Source: Bacteroidota bacterium
Lineage (GTDB): Bacteria > Bacteroidota > Bacteroidia > Chitinophagales > Chitinophagaceae
NCBI GenBank assembly: GCA_030706635.1
Contig: JAUZOD010000005.1
Coordinates: 62,001 to 126,000 of the forward strand
DNA length: 64,000 nucleotides
Direction: 5' to 3'
Shown here: one piece after another, positions 47,686 through 54,912 of the stretch
Numbering within the stretch: position 1 is the stretch's first letter
How the letters are laid out: each line of letters begins with the position of its first letter
Position numbers and translations under genes: made by a program
Notes under the pieces: model-generated
What the model was told of the DNA's origin: nothing
What the model saw: only the letters and a program-made list of their open reading frames with translations
Databases searched by the model: none

Positions 47686-47720
47686 AATGTCATAATACTG
47701 TCATTTGTAAAATGGACATT
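47686..47720. promoter_or_regulatory. Cluster of TGTC-type sites between hemA and hemH
   Basis: AATGTCAT (47686-47693), ACTGTCATTT (47697-47706) and the inverted AATGGACATT (47711-47720) are spaced about one helical turn apart. ACTGTCATTT recurs, inverted, at 39141-39150 upstream of the AraC-type gene. The sites are about 30-65 bases behind the hemA -7 box and 45-80 before that of hemH, a normal distance for AraC-type activators. Confidence 0.45.
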
Positions 47721-47764
47721 TATTTCCGTTTGAAGGGGATTGAATATCTCTTGTTTTCTGTAAT

Positions 47765-47772
47765 TACATTTG
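47765..47772 (+). promoter_or_regulatory. -7 box of hemH promoter (predicted leaderless)
   Basis: TACATTTG matches TAnnTTTG and ends 3 bases before the ATG at 47776; +1 is predicted on the A of that ATG. The TTG at 47770 is part of the box, not a start codon. Confidence 0.5.
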
Positions 47773-47775
47773 CAG

Positions 47776-48795
47776 ATGGCCATTTCCAGAAAGGGTATCA
47801 TCTTAATGAACCTGGGTTCTCCGGATTCCGTATCGGTAAAAGATGTAAAAAAATATCTGAATGAATTCCTGTTCGACAAGCGGGTGATCGACTATTCCTG
47901 GTTGTTTCGTAAAATATTGGTTCAGGGGATCATAGTTCCGCGCCGTGCTCCGAAGTCGGCAGAAGCTTACCGGACCATCTGGACTGCTGAGGGTTCTCCC
48001 CTAATCTACTTAACTGATGAACTGGCAGCCCGTTTACAGGAACTTGTACCTTATCCGGTATCCATTTCCATGCGTTATGGAAATCCAACCATGGAGTCTG
48101 CCTATCAGGAGCTCCTGCAAAAAATGCCGGATCTGGAAGAAGTAACGGCGGTGCCCTTGTATCCGCATTATGCCATGTCTTCTTACGAAACTGCTGTGGA
48201 ACATGCAAAAGAAGTCCATCGCCGGAAAAAATACAAATTCAGGCTGAATTTCCTGCCGCCGGTTTTTGACCGGCCGGAATATATTCACGCCTTAACGGAG
48301 CATATACGACCCTGGCTGCAACGGGATTTTGATCATCTGTTGTTCAGTTTTCATGGCATTCCGGAAAGACATCTTGAAAAAACAGATCCAACCCATCAGC
48401 ATTGCCTCAGGTCGGCGGATTGCTGCTCGGTTGCATCACCCGCACATGCTACCTGTTACCGTCATCAGGGCCTGACCACCATGAATCTTGTTGCCGCAAA
48501 ACTGGATCTTCCGGAAGACAAATTCAGTTATTCTTTTCAGTCGCGTCTGGGGAGGGAAGAATGGCTGAAGCCCTATACCGATTATCGTTTTATGGAAATG
48601 CCGAAGGAGGGAATTAAGAAATTGCTGGTTATTTGTCCCGCCTTCGTAAGCGACTGCCTGGAAACCCTGGAAGAAATTGCCATCCGGGGTAAAAAGAGTT
48701 TTCTGAATTCCGGAGGAACCGATTTTGAAATGATTCCCTGTTTAAATACGAATCCGCTTTGGGTGAAAGCGCTGGCAGGGTGGGTGAAGGGTTGA
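47776..48795 (+). CDS. hemH: Ferrochelatase
   Basis: HemH inserts ferrous iron into protoporphyrin IX. The 339-residue protein has the catalytic H193 in LLFSFHGIPERH and the later CLETLEEI. Four cysteines sit close together in an internal segment, C210, C216, C217 and C227 (HCLRSADCCSVASPAHATCYRHQ region). A class of ferrochelatases from Myxococcus and other bacteria is reported to bind a [2Fe-2S] cluster in such an internal segment, so a cluster is likely here. The start is the ATG just after the -7 box. The TGA stop is part of a GTTGACG array. Confidence 0.95.
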   Translation: MAISRKGIILMNLGSPDSVSVKDVKKYLNEFLFDKRVIDYSWLFRKILVQGIIVPRRAPKSAEAYRTIWTAEGSPLIYLTDELAARLQELVPYPVSISMRYGNPTMESAYQELLQKMPDLEEVTAVPLYPHYAMSSYETAVEHAKEVHRRKKYKFRLNFLPPVFDRPEYIHALTEHIRPWLQRDFDHLLFSFHGIPERHLEKTDPTHQHCLRSADCCSVASPAHATCYRHQGLTTMNLVAAKLDLPEDKFSYSFQSRLGREEWLKPYTDYRFMEMPKEGIKKLLVICPAFVSDCLETLEEIAIRGKKSFLNSGGTDFEMIPCLNTNPLWVKALAGWVKG

Positions 48796-48818
48796 CGGTT
48801 GGCGGTTGATGGTTGACG
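48791..48818. repeat. GTTGACG heptad array after hemH
   Basis: GTTGACG, GTTGGCG, GTTGATG and GTTGACG run head to tail, and the hemH stop (48793-48795) is in the first unit. A distant GTTGATGG follows near 48881. No facing array exists; a different hairpin follows directly. Confidence 0.65.
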
Positions 48819-48826
48819 GCTTTGCC

Positions 48827-48867
48827 CTCCGTAGCTTTCTTCGTTCGCCGAAGTTTTAGCGACGGAG
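48827..48867. repeat. Imperfect CTCCGT/ACGGAG hairpin between hemH and hemJ
   Basis: CTCCGT (48827-48832) pairs with ACGGAG (48862-48867); TTCG/CGAA pairs inside. The sequence resembles CTCCGTAGCTT...CGACGGAG elements that I recall as dispersed hairpins in several bacterial genomes, so it may be a second repeat type inserted in the heptad element. Confidence 0.4.
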
Positions 48868-48957
48868 ATAGAGAAGGTGGGTTGATGGACTTTGTGTGGA
48901 TCTTCTAAAGGAGGAATTGGCGGTCGACTGATTTTGAGGAATATAAATCCGGTCGGA

Positions 48958-49488
48958 ATGTATTTATATATTAAGGCGCTGCATATTATTTTTATTGTCA
49001 CCTGGTTTAGCGGGATGTTTTACATCGTGCGCCTTTTCATTTATAACACGGAAGCGTCTGAGAAACCGGCGGCGGAGCGGGAAATTCTGCAACCACAGTT
49101 CCGCGTCATGATCAGGCGTTTATGGCTTGGAATCACCTGGCCTTCTGCTTTGCTCACCCTGATTTTCGGGCCCTGGATATGGTATATGCTGGGAACTACA
49201 CCTGCGTGGCTGGGGGTAAAACTGATATTTGTTATTTTGCTTTATCTCTATCATTTTTCTCTTCATCAGCTGTACCGGGAACAGATGCGGGGTATATTCC
49301 GTTTCAATTCTCAAAAACTACGCATCTGGAATGAACTGGCTACTGTCTTTCTGTTCGCGATTGTTTTTCTGGCGAGTGTTAAGCAGGCCCTGAGCTGGAT
49401 TGCCGGTGTTGTGGGAATCCTTTCGCTTGCTACAATGCTTATGCTGGCTATCCGGGTGTATAGGAAGTTGCGAAATAAAAAGGGTTGA
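48958..49488 (+). CDS. hemJ: Protoporphyrinogen IX oxidase, HemJ type
   Basis: HemJ oxidises protoporphyrinogen IX to protoporphyrin IX in the membrane, replacing HemG or HemY. The 176-residue protein has four or five membrane helices and the family start YLYIKALHIIFIVTWFSGMFYIVRLFIY, with the conserved early histidine (H9) and the W-F-x-G-x-F-Y-x-x-R-L pattern. Further helices lie at about 60-80, 90-108, 125-142 and 147-165. The ATG at 48958 is the family start. It completes the haem set and sits directly downstream of hemH. A terminator follows at 49552-49585. Confidence 0.9.
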   Translation: MYLYIKALHIIFIVTWFSGMFYIVRLFIYNTEASEKPAAEREILQPQFRVMIRRLWLGITWPSALLTLIFGPWIWYMLGTTPAWLGVKLIFVILLYLYHFSLHQLYREQMRGIFRFNSQKLRIWNELATVFLFAIVFLASVKQALSWIAGVVGILSLATMLMLAIRVYRKLRNKKG

Positions 49489-49551
49489 AGAATCTGAAGG
49501 GCGAATTGGCGATTAAATTCCATCAACTATCAACCACATACCATATTAACC

Positions 49552-49585
49552 AAAAAAAGACCTCCCAAACGAGAAGTCTTTTTTT
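49552..49585. terminator. Two-way intrinsic terminator after hemJ
   Basis: AAAAAAAGAC (49552-49561) pairs with GTCTTTTTTT (49576-49585), extended by CTC/GAG with a 2-base bulge, around CCAAAC. A/T tracts on both sides would let it work on either strand. Confidence 0.7.
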
Positions 49586-49759
49586 ATGAAGGGGCAAAAA
49601 GGTGGTCTTTCGGAAACTGATTTCGAATGGTCATTCAGGAAATTGGGCAATAACTTACGAGACTAACTGCAGGTTTTTGCAAAGGCTATAAAGGAATTAA
49701 AAACGGGGAGAACGGATTACAACGGGCCAGAAGTAAAGAGAAAAAAGGAAGGGGAGTAG
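49586..49759 (+). pseudogene. Possible interrupted small gene
   Basis: An ATG frame of 26 codons (KGQKGGLSETDFEWSFRK and on) ends at a TAA (49664-49666). The same frame then continues for 30 codons (LQVFAKAIKELKTGRTDYNG and on) to TAG at 49757-49759. Both parts look like protein sequence, so this may be a small gene broken by one nonsense change. I do not recognise it, and the ATG directly follows a terminator T tract, so it may equally be chance. Confidence 0.2.
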
Positions 49760-49775
49760 GAATACCCCCCTTTTT
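49749..49775 (+). terminator. Terminator-like hairpin in the ileS upstream region
   Basis: AAGGGG (49749-49754) can pair with CCCCTT (49767-49772), followed by T residues to 49775. It lies at the end of the interrupted frame 49586-49759. Confidence 0.4.
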
Positions 49776-49812
49776 AACCCCTAAACCCTAAACCGTAGAA
49801 AAAAAAGTTTTC

Positions 49813-49968
49813 ATGAACGAGAATATCATTATAGATGCAATCTTTAATTTTTTAACAGGCATTGGCGTCCGGTTTTTGAAACATAAATTATGCCAAATGG
49901 AGCCTATGTGGATAATTGATTGGGCTGAAAAGCATGATGCTGCTCGTTTCCAGAGAAAGATTACGTGA
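49813..49968 (+). CDS. 51-residue open frame, doubtful
   Basis: The frame NENIIIDAIFNFLTGIGVRF and on ends ...AARFQRKIT. It has a protein-like composition, with a hydrophobic N-terminal helix and a charged tail. I find no family, promoter or partner. It may be a real small protein, the remnant of a longer gene, or chance. Confidence 0.3.
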   Translation: MNENIIIDAIFNFLTGIGVRFLKHKLCQMEPMWIIDWAEKHDAARFQRKIT

Positions 49969-50031
49969 GACTTTCGAAACAAACGATAGAATAACCACGT
50001 GCTTTATTGCGTAAAAAACCCTCAAATGTGC

Positions 50032-50039
50032 TAGCTTTG
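50032..50039 (+). promoter_or_regulatory. -7 box of ileS promoter
   Basis: TAGCTTTG matches TAnnTTTG, with ATTG 22 bases upstream (50006-50009). The predicted leader to the ileS ATG is about 72 bases. Confidence 0.55.
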
Positions 50040-50114
50040 CAGCCATTTTTATACCAGGTTCTCTGGTGGTTTCAAACTATTTTTTCATAACCTATTCATT
50101 ATTAACATCTTGAT

Positions 50115-53100
50115 ATGGCCGGTCAATACAGGGAATATCAACACTTGAATCTTCCGGCAATCGGTCATGATGTGCTGCAACACTGGTCCGCCTCTGATGC
50201 GTTCCAGAAAAGCATTGATTTGAGAGAGGGAAAAACTTCTTTTGTTTTTTATGAAGGGCCACCCAGCGCCAACGGTATGCCCGGCATTCATCACGTGATC
50301 AGCCGAACCCTGAAAGACCTGGTCTGCCGGTATAAAACGATGCGGGGATTTCAGGTTTGGCGAAAGGGGGGGTGGGACACCCACGGGCTGCCAGTAGAGC
50401 TTGGGGTTGAAAAAGAGCTGGGTATCACCAAAGAGGATATCGGTAAAAAGATTTCCGTAGAAGAATATAACCGCCAATGCCGGGAAGCGGTACTCCGGTA
50501 TAAAGATAAATGGGATGATCTGACCCGGAAAATGGGTTATTGGGTAGACCTTGATCACCCCTATATCAGCTTTAAAAACGATTACATCGAGACCTTGTGG
50601 TGGTTGCTTAAGGAATTGTACAATAAAGACTTACTATTTGAAAGTATAAGCATCCAGCCCTATTCACCTGCCGCAGGAACGGGGCTGAGCTCCCACGAAC
50701 TCAATCAGCCGGGCACCTATAAGGAAGTGAAGGATACGAGTTGTGTGGCCATGTTTAAGGCCGTCCGGGATGAACGGTCTGCATTTCTATTTAAGGGCGC
50801 AGATCAACCGGCTGCCGAGATATTTTTTTTAGCCTGGACCACGACACCCTGGACCCTTCCTTCCAACCTCGGGCTGACCGTTGGTGCCCAGATAGACTAT
50901 GTGTTGCTGCGGACTTTTAATCCATATACCCATTTGCCAGTGAATGTGGTGCTTGCCCGGTCCCTGGTCGGAAAATATTTCAAGGCGGAGGACGAGCATG
51001 GCGATTTTGCCGCCTATGGACCTTCTTCCAAATCACTTCCCTGGAAAACATTGCTTTCTTTCCAGGGGGCAGATATCGCTCAGTGCAGGTATGAACAATT
51101 AATTCCCACAGAAGCGGGAAGCCTGGCCAACATCCGGCAGATCACGCCGGGTGCCGATCCGTTCCGGGTGGTGACGGGGGATTTTGTAACCACAGAAGAT
51201 GGTACCGGGATCGTGCATACCGCACCGGCATTTGGTGCGGATGATTATAAGGCTGGCCGGAAAAATAATCTGGGCATCCTCGTCCTCGTGGATAAGAAAG
51301 GGAAATTCGTGGATGCTGTTGGTGAGTTCAGCGGCCGCTATGTAAAAAACTACCTGGATGATGCGCAATACGTGGATGTGAACGTGGACATCTGTGTAAA
51401 ACTGAAGAAAGAAAACCGCGCATTTAAAATAGAAAAATACGAGCATACTTATCCGCATTGCTGGCGAACGGACAAGCCTATTTTATATTATCCGCTGGAT
51501 GCCTGGTTCATAAGAACCACGGCTTGCAAGGATCGCATGGTTGAATTAAATAAAACCATTCAGTGGAAACCTGCTTCCACCGGTGAAGGCCGGTTCGGAA
51601 ATTGGCTGGAAAATATGGTAGACTGGAACCTGAGCCGGAGCCGGTTCTGGGGAACGCCTTTGCCCGTCTGGAGAACCGAAGACGGAACCGAAGAAAAATG
51701 TATCGGTTCTGTAAATGAGCTATTATCGGAGGCATTAAAGGCGAAAACTGAGTTGGGCGGAAACATCAACGCCAGGGTGGACGCCGCTTCGCTGGATCTT
51801 CACAAACCTTTTGTGGATGAAATCATATTGTTGAGCAAGAGCGGAAAACCCATGACGCGTGTGCCGGATCTGGTCGACGTATGGTTTGACTCAGGCGCAA
51901 TGCCCTACGCTCAATGGCATTTTCCGTTTGAAAATAAGGAGAAGTTTAAAAAAAGTTTTCCCGCAGATTTTATCGCGGAAGGCGTAGATCAGACGCGGGG
52001 ATGGTTTTATACCCTGCATGCACTTGCCGTGATGCTGTTCGATAGTGTGGCTTATAAGACAGTTGTATCCAACGGGCTGGTTTTGGATAAAAACGGGAAT
52101 AAGATGAGTAAGCGCATCGGAAATGTGGTGGATCCGTTTAAAACGATTGAACAGTTCGGGGCCGATGCTACCCGCTGGTACCTGATCACCAATGCATCGC
52201 CCTGGGATAGCATGAAGTTCGACCCGGAAGGCATCCGGGAAGTGCAGCGAAAATTCTTTGGTACGCTTTATAATACGTATCAGTTTTTTGCACTCTACGC
52301 CAATGTGGATGGGTTTAATTTTAAAGAAGCGTATATTCCGCTGGAAAGAAGGCCTGAGATTGATAAATGGATCCTCTCTTCTCTGAATAGCCTGGTGAAA
52401 AAGGTTACGACCAGTTTCGATGAGTATGAACCGACGGTTGCCGGAAGACTGATTGAAGATTTCGTGGATCAGCAACTGAGCAACTGGTATGTCAGGCTCA
52501 GCCGCCGGCGTTTTTGGAAAGGAGATTACGGCGATGATAAACAATGCGCCTATCAAACTCTGTATGAATGCCTGGAAACCTTAAGTAAACTGATTGCCCC
52601 GGTTTCGCCATTTTTTGCGGACTGGCTTTTCCTGAACCTGAATCAGGTTACAGGCAGAAGCGATGCACAATCGGTTCATCACACGGATTTTCCAGCGTTG
52701 AATGCCGGGGCTGTTGATGAACAGCTGGAAGACAGGATGCAAATGGCGCAGGATGCCTCTTCCTTGATTTTATCTCTCCGGAAAAAAATAAATATAAGAG
52801 TGCGCCAGCCCCTGCAGAAGGTTTTGATTCCGGTGCTTGATCCCCGGATGGCGGAACAACTGAAAAAGGTAGAGGAACTGATCAAATCGGAGGTCAACTT
52901 GAAGGAATTGTCCTATTTAGATGATACAGAAGGGTTTATAAGGAAAAAGATAAAACCCAACTTTGTGATCCTGGGTAAAAAGCTGGGTGCCGGGATGAAA
53001 GCCGTCAGCATCGCCCTGGGCGCTTTCAGTCAGCAGGACATCAGCAGGATGGAAAAGGAAGGCGGATCAGGAGTTGTTGTGGATGGGAAAACGATCTGGA

Positions 53101-53465
53101 TCGCCTTAAATGAAGTAGAGATCACCAGTGAGGATGTTCCCGGCTGGATGGTAGCTTCCAAGGGCCCCCTGACTGTGGCTTTGGACATTACGGTAACTCC
53201 GGAACTGGAGAAAGAGGGGAATGCCAGGGAGCTGGTAAACCGGATTCAAAAGATCAGAAAAGACAGCGGCTTTGACCTCACGGACAGAATCAACGTACAA
53301 ATTGGCGGGGCTGAAACATTGCAGGAGACGATAAGACAATTTAATTATTATATTTGCGCGGAAATTTTGGCAGATCGTTTGGAGATGGTGACTGAAATTT
53401 CCAGTGGCACTTTAATTGAAGTGAATGGTATCCCATTAACAGTGTTCGTTACTAAAAAAGCCTAA
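50115..53465 (+). CDS. ileS: Isoleucyl-tRNA synthetase, IleRS2-like with GIHH motif
   Basis: IleRS charges tRNA-Ile and edits valine. The 1,116-residue protein is full length for the eukaryote-like IleRS2 type. The class I HIGH signature, normally HxGH, reads G57-I-H-H60 in PSANGMPGIHHVISRTLKD, so the first and third positions are swapped. KMSKS is KMSKR (663-667). The editing domain (about 200-420, with TTTPWTLPSNLGLTVG and GTGIVHTAPAFGADDY) and C-terminal tRNA-binding part are present. Swapped GXHH motifs have been described in IleRS2 enzymes with very high mupirocin resistance. It heads an operon with the DksA-like gene 4 bases later. Confidence 0.96.
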   Translation: MAGQYREYQHLNLPAIGHDVLQHWSASDAFQKSIDLREGKTSFVFYEGPPSANGMPGIHHVISRTLKDLVCRYKTMRGFQVWRKGGWDTHGLPVELGVEKELGITKEDIGKKISVEEYNRQCREAVLRYKDKWDDLTRKMGYWVDLDHPYISFKNDYIETLWWLLKELYNKDLLFESISIQPYSPAAGTGLSSHELNQPGTYKEVKDTSCVAMFKAVRDERSAFLFKGADQPAAEIFFLAWTTTPWTLPSNLGLTVGAQIDYVLLRTFNPYTHLPVNVVLARSLVGKYFKAEDEHGDFAAYGPSSKSLPWKTLLSFQGADIAQCRYEQLIPTEAGSLANIRQITPGADPFRVVTGDFVTTEDGTGIVHTAPAFGADDYKAGRKNNLGILVLVDKKGKFVDAVGEFSGRYVKNYLDDAQYVDVNVDICVKLKKENRAFKIEKYEHTYPHCWRTDKPILYYPLDAWFIRTTACKDRMVELNKTIQWKPASTGEGRFGNWLENMVDWNLSRSRFWGTPLPVWRTEDGTEEKCIGSVNELLSEALKAKTELGGNINARVDAASLDLHKPFVDEIILLSKSGKPMTRVPDLVDVWFDSGAMPYAQWHFPFENKEKFKKSFPADFIAEGVDQTRGWFYTLHALAVMLFDSVAYKTVVSNGLVLDKNGNKMSKRIGNVVDPFKTIEQFGADATRWYLITNASPWDSMKFDPEGIREVQRKFFGTLYNTYQFFALYANVDGFNFKEAYIPLERRPEIDKWILSSLNSLVKKVTTSFDEYEPTVAGRLIEDFVDQQLSNWYVRLSRRRFWKGDYGDDKQCAYQTLYECLETLSKLIAPVSPFFADWLFLNLNQVTGRSDAQSVHHTDFPALNAGAVDEQLEDRMQMAQDASSLILSLRKKINIRVRQPLQKVLIPVLDPRMAEQLKKVEELIKSEVNLKELSYLDDTEGFIRKKIKPNFVILGKKLGAGMKAVSIALGAFSQQDISRMEKEGGSGVVVDGKTIWIALNEVEITSEDVPGWMVASKGPLTVALDITVTPELEKEGNARELVNRIQKIRKDSGFDLTDRINVQIGGAETLQETIRQFNYYICAEILADRLEMVTEISSGTLIEVNGIPLTVFVTKKA

Positions 53466-53469
53466 TCAT

Positions 53470-54408
53470 ATGGCAATCAAGAAAAAACCTGTAAAATCCG
53501 TGAAAAAAGCGCTTCCCAAAAAAGCGGCAAGGCCGGCTGTAAAGAAGCCTGTAACTGCTAAAAAGCCGGTGCATGCAAAGCCTGTCAAAAAGGAAATTCA
53601 CAAAAAAAACGTACCCGTGTCAAAGAAACCCGTAGCAGCTAAGTCAGTACCCGTAAAATCAGCGTCTAAACCCGCTGTGAATTCAGTTAAAAAATCACCA
53701 ATACAGGCAGCAGCTAAAAAACCTGTTGCTCACGTTCCGCATACCGTGGCAAAGCCGGCGGCACAGCCTGTCCATATTGCAGTGAAGCCAGTGGTTCAGC
53801 AGCCCATAGTAAAAGCTCCGGCGGGAAAGGCCGAGCTGAAAAAACCCGTATTTAAACAAGAAGTCAAGAATACATCCCCGGTAACGGCTAAACCGGAACC
53901 GAAGAAATCAGCTCCTTTGCCTGTCAGAACAGGAAAGGTGGTTATTCCAGAAATGAAAACGAAGACGGTTCGTAAATACGAACCTGAATTTACAAAATCA
54001 GTGCTGGACGTACAGCAGCAGGAACAAACCGGACCCACCATGAGATATAGTGATGCAGAGTTAGCAGAATTCAGAGAGTTGATTACCAAGAAACTGGATG
54101 CGGCAAAAAAAGAGCTTGCCTATCTTCAGGGATTGATCACCCGCCGCGATGAAATGGGAGGAGATGAAACGGATAACCGTTATATGACTATGGAAGATGG
54201 AAGCATGAGTATGGAGCGTGAGCAGTTGAGCCAGATGGCCAGCCGCCAGATCACTTTCATTGATCATCTCGAAAAAGCCATGATGCGGATCGAAAATAAA
54301 ACCTATGGCATTTGCAGGGTTACAGGGAAATTGATTGATAAGGCAAGGTTGAAAGCAGTTCCCCACGCAACACTAAGCATCGAGGCTAAACAAACCATGA
54401 ACAAATAG
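53470..54408 (+). CDS. DksA/TraR-family protein with histone-H1-like tail
   Basis: The 312-residue protein has two parts. Residues 1 to about 185 are low-complexity lysine, alanine, proline and valine repeats (VKKPV, AKKPV and similar), like histone H1 or AlgP tails. The remainder (about 190-312) matches Bacteroidota DksA/TraR proteins: the coiled coil ELITKKLDAAKKELAYLQGLITRRDEMGG and the C-terminal YGICRVTGKLIDKARLKAVPHATLSIEAKQ. Only one of the four zinc-finger cysteines remains (C282), which is usual for this Bacteroidota group as I recall. It may bind RNA polymerase through the coiled coil and DNA or RNA through the tail. It follows ileS by 4 bases. Confidence 0.85.
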   Translation: MAIKKKPVKSVKKALPKKAARPAVKKPVTAKKPVHAKPVKKEIHKKNVPVSKKPVAAKSVPVKSASKPAVNSVKKSPIQAAAKKPVAHVPHTVAKPAAQPVHIAVKPVVQQPIVKAPAGKAELKKPVFKQEVKNTSPVTAKPEPKKSAPLPVRTGKVVIPEMKTKTVRKYEPEFTKSVLDVQQQEQTGPTMRYSDAELAEFRELITKKLDAAKKELAYLQGLITRRDEMGGDETDNRYMTMEDGSMSMEREQLSQMASRQITFIDHLEKAMMRIENKTYGICRVTGKLIDKARLKAVPHATLSIEAKQTMNK

Positions 54409-54426
54409 GCTTGTTCATCTGCTAAT

Positions 54427-54876
54427 ATGCAATCCCGCCTTCTTTTTATTTCGATGGCGTTGGCCCTGGGGGCAATTCTTCCCATACAGGCAGCAATCAA
54501 TGCACGCCTGGCAAAAACGGCAGATAACAATCCCGTGATGGCGGCCTTCGTTTCTTTTGCCGTAGGAACTATCGCCCTCATGATTTACCTCGTTATTGCC
54601 GGCCAGTTTAATTTCCGTTATGTGTCGGGCAATTCCCGCTGGTGGATATGGACGGGCGGATTGCTTGGCACTTTCTTCGTTGCAGGCATTGTGATCCTGT
54701 TGCCTAAACTGGGTGTGACCCTCGCCTTCAGTCTGGTGATTGCAGGACAAATGCTGGCAGCCATCGTGTTTGATCAGTTCGGCTGGATGGGACTTGCCGT
54801 AAAAGAAATTTCCGCAGGAAAAATTACCGGTGCTATCCTGTTGATTATGGGCGTTTTTCTGATCCGGAAATATTAG
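54427..54876 (+). CDS. DMT-superfamily (YdcZ/DUF606-like) membrane protein
   Basis: The 149-residue protein has about five hydrophobic helices (8-25, 38-58, 75-95, 98-115 and 128-146). It matches the half-length drug/metabolite transporter family: LGAILPIQAAINARLAK, FVSFAVGTIALMIYL and LAFSLVIAGQMLAAIVFDQFG. Such proteins usually act as dimers; the substrate is unknown. It lies 18 bases after the DksA-like gene and converges on the ABC exporter, with a single-orientation heptad array between them. Confidence 0.85.
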   Translation: MQSRLLFISMALALGAILPIQAAINARLAKTADNNPVMAAFVSFAVGTIALMIYLVIAGQFNFRYVSGNSRWWIWTGGLLGTFFVAGIVILLPKLGVTLAFSLVIAGQMLAAIVFDQFGWMGLAVKEISAGKITGAILLIMGVFLIRKY

Positions 54877-54879
54877 AAA

Positions 54880-54907
54880 ATGGACAATGGAGAATGGACA
54901 ATGGACA
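54880..54907. repeat. ATGGACA heptad array between DMT and ABC genes
   Basis: ATGGACA, ATGGAGA, ATGGACA and ATGGACA run head to tail. The stops of both flanking genes are within 6 bases of the array (54874-54876 and 54913-54915). No facing array exists. Confidence 0.65.
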
Positions 54908-54912
54908 ATTCC

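Larger units (their letters stand above)
49489..50114. other. 626-base gene-poor region before ileS
   Basis: It holds, in order: a degenerate heptad-like stretch (about 49518-49551, CCATCAACTATCAACC), a terminator for hemJ, an interrupted frame (49586-49759), a second terminator-like hairpin, a 51-codon frame (49813-49968) and the ileS promoter. No tRNA or known element is visible. Confidence 0.6.

Noticed and set aside
47770-47775. TTG start for hemH
   Set aside because: This TTG is the last three bases of the TACATTTG -7 box; the ATG at 47776 fits ferrochelatase starts.
49489-50114. tRNA or riboswitch before ileS
   Set aside because: No cloverleaf, T-box or other known leader pattern could be traced; only terminators and weak frames were seen.
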